From Spirogloea muscicola (taxonomy: Eukaryota; Streptophyta; Zygnematophyceae; Spirogloeales; Spirogloeaceae): a DNA stretch of 58,420 nt. Each line of letters begins with the position of its first letter. The stretch's first letter is position 1. The notes under the pieces are model-generated. The model was given only the letters and a program-made list of their open reading frames with translations, searched no databases and was not told the DNA's origin. Shown one piece after another: positions 56,565 to 58,420 of this stretch. Location of the stretch: contig WELB01000118.1 of the NCBI GenBank assembly GCA_009602725.1, forward strand, positions 4,248 to 62,667, read 5' to 3'. The translations under genes were made by a program, and so were the position numbers.

Positions 56565-57330
56565 CGGCTTTTTGTTGGGCTGCCCCCCATTGAAAGAGCT
56601 TTGCCCAGCCCCTATCCTCGATGGGCGAGCCCTTCTCTCGGGTCACAGGCAGCCGCTAAACTGCCCTTCAGAAAAGAAGGCTCGCCCATAGAGAAAGAGG
56701 GGCTGGCAAAGCCAGCCCAAAAAGGATGGACAATGTCCAAAGCCGAAGAATGAGATGCCGAGGAAGGACTCCTCTACTCTACCAATCACGACAGAGAATA
56801 AGGGGCTCGGAAAGAAGAAGAAGTGGCACTCCCAATGGGAAAGAGAAGTGCTCGCCCATAGAGACGAAGGTGAAGCGCTAAAAGACCAAATACAAATGGA
56901 ACCCTGCAGCTACGAAACAGTCAGTAACCCCTGCTAAGCAGCCGCAGAGAAAAAGGGGCTCAATGGGCGAGCCCTTTCTTCTCGCCCATTGAGGACACTG
57001 GCTGAAAAAAGCCAGCCCAACAAAGAATGAACAAAGCCGCAGAGAGCTCTTCATTGGGCGCCAGTTCTTTATGCAAAAGGAGACCCTTGCAAGAGTGTTC
57101 ATCAAGTTGACCCAATGACCAACGGACAGGAGAGCAAGGGGAGGGACAGGATGGCCAGATGGAAGAAAAGGAAAGAAAAGGGCTCGCCCATTGAGGATAG
57201 GGGCTGGAACAGCCAGCCCTAAAAAGAATGAATAAAGCACGAGAAGGGGGCCAGGGAAAGAATGTGCTCGCCCATAGAAACGAGGGGCTGGCAGAAGCCA
57301 GCCGTAAAAGAATGGACAAAATCCAAAGAG
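56565..57330. repeat. Nested hairpin-tail repeats in both orientations
   Basis: Plus unit at 56570-56640 (TTGTTGGGCTG, GCCCAGCCCCTATCCTCGAT, GGGCGAGCCC). Minus units at 56675-56735, 56820-56865, 56955-57030, 57175-57235 and 57265-57315, each with CTCGCCCAT, GGGGCTGG...CCAGCC and AAAAGAATGGACAA or AATGAA. No gene is seen between them. Confidence 0.75.
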
Positions 57331-57385
57331 CTCCAACAGATGATGCCGAAAAGAAGGGAAAAGACACAGCTAGGCATCTAGACAA

Positions 57386-57712
57386 TTAGACACGACGAAT
57401 CCACAGGAAGCTCAATACCCGCGAGGTGAGCAACATCAGGTCCAAATAGCTCGAAGCTGGAAAAGATGCAGACAGACGCGACCCAGAAGCAGCCGCGATA
57501 GCGCGGCCTGCACGTGAGTGGACGGCATGGGCGAGGGAGCGTTGGAGGGACACAGAGAGCCGCATCCGGAAGACCTGGGCCAGGGAGCCGGCCGCGTTGA
57601 AGCCGGGCAGCCCCCCCTGGCAGACCCGGCCGCCGCGCGATGGCCTGCCGGGCAAGCCGCTGGAGGAGATCCAGCCGCTGCCATGGGGAAGCGCTAAGAA
57701 AGCCAAGCACAA
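57386..57712 (-). mobile_element. LINE C-terminal coding relic, frame-disrupted
   Basis: The minus strand carries WQRLDLLQRLARQAIARR, then in the next frame FRMRLSVSLQRSLAHAVHSR and AGRAIAAASGS, matching the other C-terminal relics. At least one frameshift separates the two halves, and the end differs from SDLRLLSRGY. The 3' hairpin follows on the minus strand at 57315-57265. Confidence 0.75.
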
Positions 57713-57754
57713 AAAGAAATGAAGCAGCTACAAATCACTCAGTAACCCCTGCTA

Positions 57755-57830
57755 AGAAGAATGTGCTCGCCCATAGAGAAGAGTGGCTGGCAAAGCCAGC
57801 CCAAAAAGAATGGACAATATCCCAAGCCAA
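57755..57830 (-). repeat. Hairpin-tail repeat copy
   Basis: GTGCTCGCCCATAGAGAAGA, GTGGCTGGCAAAGCCAGCCC and AAAAAGAATGGACAATATCC, the standard minus-oriented tail. Confidence 0.8.
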
Positions 57831-57949
57831 AGAAAGAGCTGCTAATAAGCAGTCGCAGGTCAGCGATGCTAGGCTCCTGGAAGTGGGTCCCCTGGCCGGA
57901 AGGGGGCGGCTAGAGAATTTCGTGCCGGGAGAGCCCTCGCTGCTGCCTC

Positions 57950-58075
57950 TGGCCCAGCATCTCTGATCTGCGGCTGCTTAGCAGGGGTTACTGAGTGTCT
58001 CGTAGCAGCTTTGTTTCTGTTACTTAGCGCTTCCCCTGGCCCCCTTCTCGTACTCTGTTTATTCTTTTGGTGTTG
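57950..58075 (+). mobile_element. Plus-oriented 5'-truncated LINE 3' end
   Basis: Encodes SDLRLLSRGY and a stop at 57961-57993, then the tail with TTACTTAGCGCTTCCCCTGG and TTCTCGTACTCTGTTTATTC. The hairpin is missing because the next element begins at about 58076. Confidence 0.75.
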
Positions 58076-58076
58076 C

Positions 58077-58420
58077 AACAGGGACCAGGCCCTTCCAGCT
58101 TTCCCTAACCGCAGCACTGCATGACCTCTCGTGCTCCCTACCAACACTTGCCGAGGGTCATGCAGATTTTGCGGCATGGGCACGCTGTTCCGATAGGAAA
58201 GCGCAGGCTCACTACACACACGCTGCGGACGTGCAGGCCGCCTCCGACTTGAAGGGACTGCTCAAGGACGATAGACGTGGCCTTACCCGGCTCCTTTCAA
58301 TCGGCTCCCCGGGCGCGTCGGAGTGGCTAAACGCTCTGCCGATCTACGAGTCCCTTCGGCTTTCTGACAACCTTTTCCGCACGGCGCTCCACCACCACCT
58401 TGGCCTCCCCCCCCCTTGCT
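58077..58420 (+). mobile_element. LINE polyprotein segment downstream of the reverse transcriptase, cut by window edge
   Basis: Open to the end of the window. It reads TRPFQLSLTAALHDLSCSLP, ARCSDRKAQAHYTHAADVQA, LLSIGSPGASEWLNALPIYE and SLRLSDNLFRTALHHHLGLP. The pattern ALPxxxxLRLSDxxFRTAL..RLGLP is typical of the region just after the reverse transcriptase in algal and plant LINE polyproteins, before the zinc-binding part. This looks like an intact stretch, so the element may continue beyond 58420. Confidence 0.7.

Overview
The window is nuclear DNA from a photosynthetic eukaryote of the green lineage, most likely a green alga. Supporting this: every protein gene is split by many short introns (mostly GT-AG with a strong TGCAG acceptor); three encode plastid-targeted or plant-type proteins (dihydroxy-acid dehydratase with a transit peptide, fused alpha/beta organellar glycyl-tRNA synthetase, a PNSB3-like 2Fe-2S protein); one encodes a plant DUF7796 protein; and a short run of the plant telomere repeat TTTAGGG sits in an intron. 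A chlorophyte (for example a trebouxiophyte) is my guess; species cannot be fixed by eye. Gene models below were joined by hand from exon homology, splice signals and reading-frame phase.

Layout. 1-1150 holds degenerate retroelement-derived repeats. 1823-7598 (minus) is dihydroxy-acid dehydratase. It is divergent from 8411-11194 (plus), a HORMA-domain meiotic axis protein (HOP1/ASY1) with an AT-hook. 11904-18538 (minus) is a type II membrane protein with a roughly 500-residue acidic linker and a C-terminal DUF7796 domain. After 2 kb of repeats, 20503-28298 (minus) is organellar glycyl-tRNA synthetase. 28733-36114 (minus) is the most striking gene: one reading frame running through a fatty acyl-AMP ligase (FAAL), an acyl carrier protein (ACP) and a complete type III polyketide synthase. 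It is divergent from a cytochrome P450 at 37272-40284 (plus). Then come a PNSB3-like ferredoxin-domain gene (minus), a basic, probably nucleolar, protein (minus), a 254-bp GA microsatellite, and nucleoporin NUP85 at 46645-51850 (plus). From about 53040 to the right edge the DNA is a nest of 5'-truncated LINE copies in both orientations, each ending in a characteristic hairpin tail.

How the genes relate. Most are unrelated housekeeping genes (branched-chain amino acid synthesis, meiosis, organelle translation, nuclear pore). The exception is the FAAL-ACP-PKS gene and its head-to-head P450 neighbour. The three modules of the fusion form a self-contained route: adenylate a fatty acid, load it on the ACP, and extend it on the type III PKS to an alkylresorcinol or alkylpyrone-type lipid. 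The P450 is a plausible tailoring enzyme. This is the best candidate in the window for an undescribed biosynthetic system.
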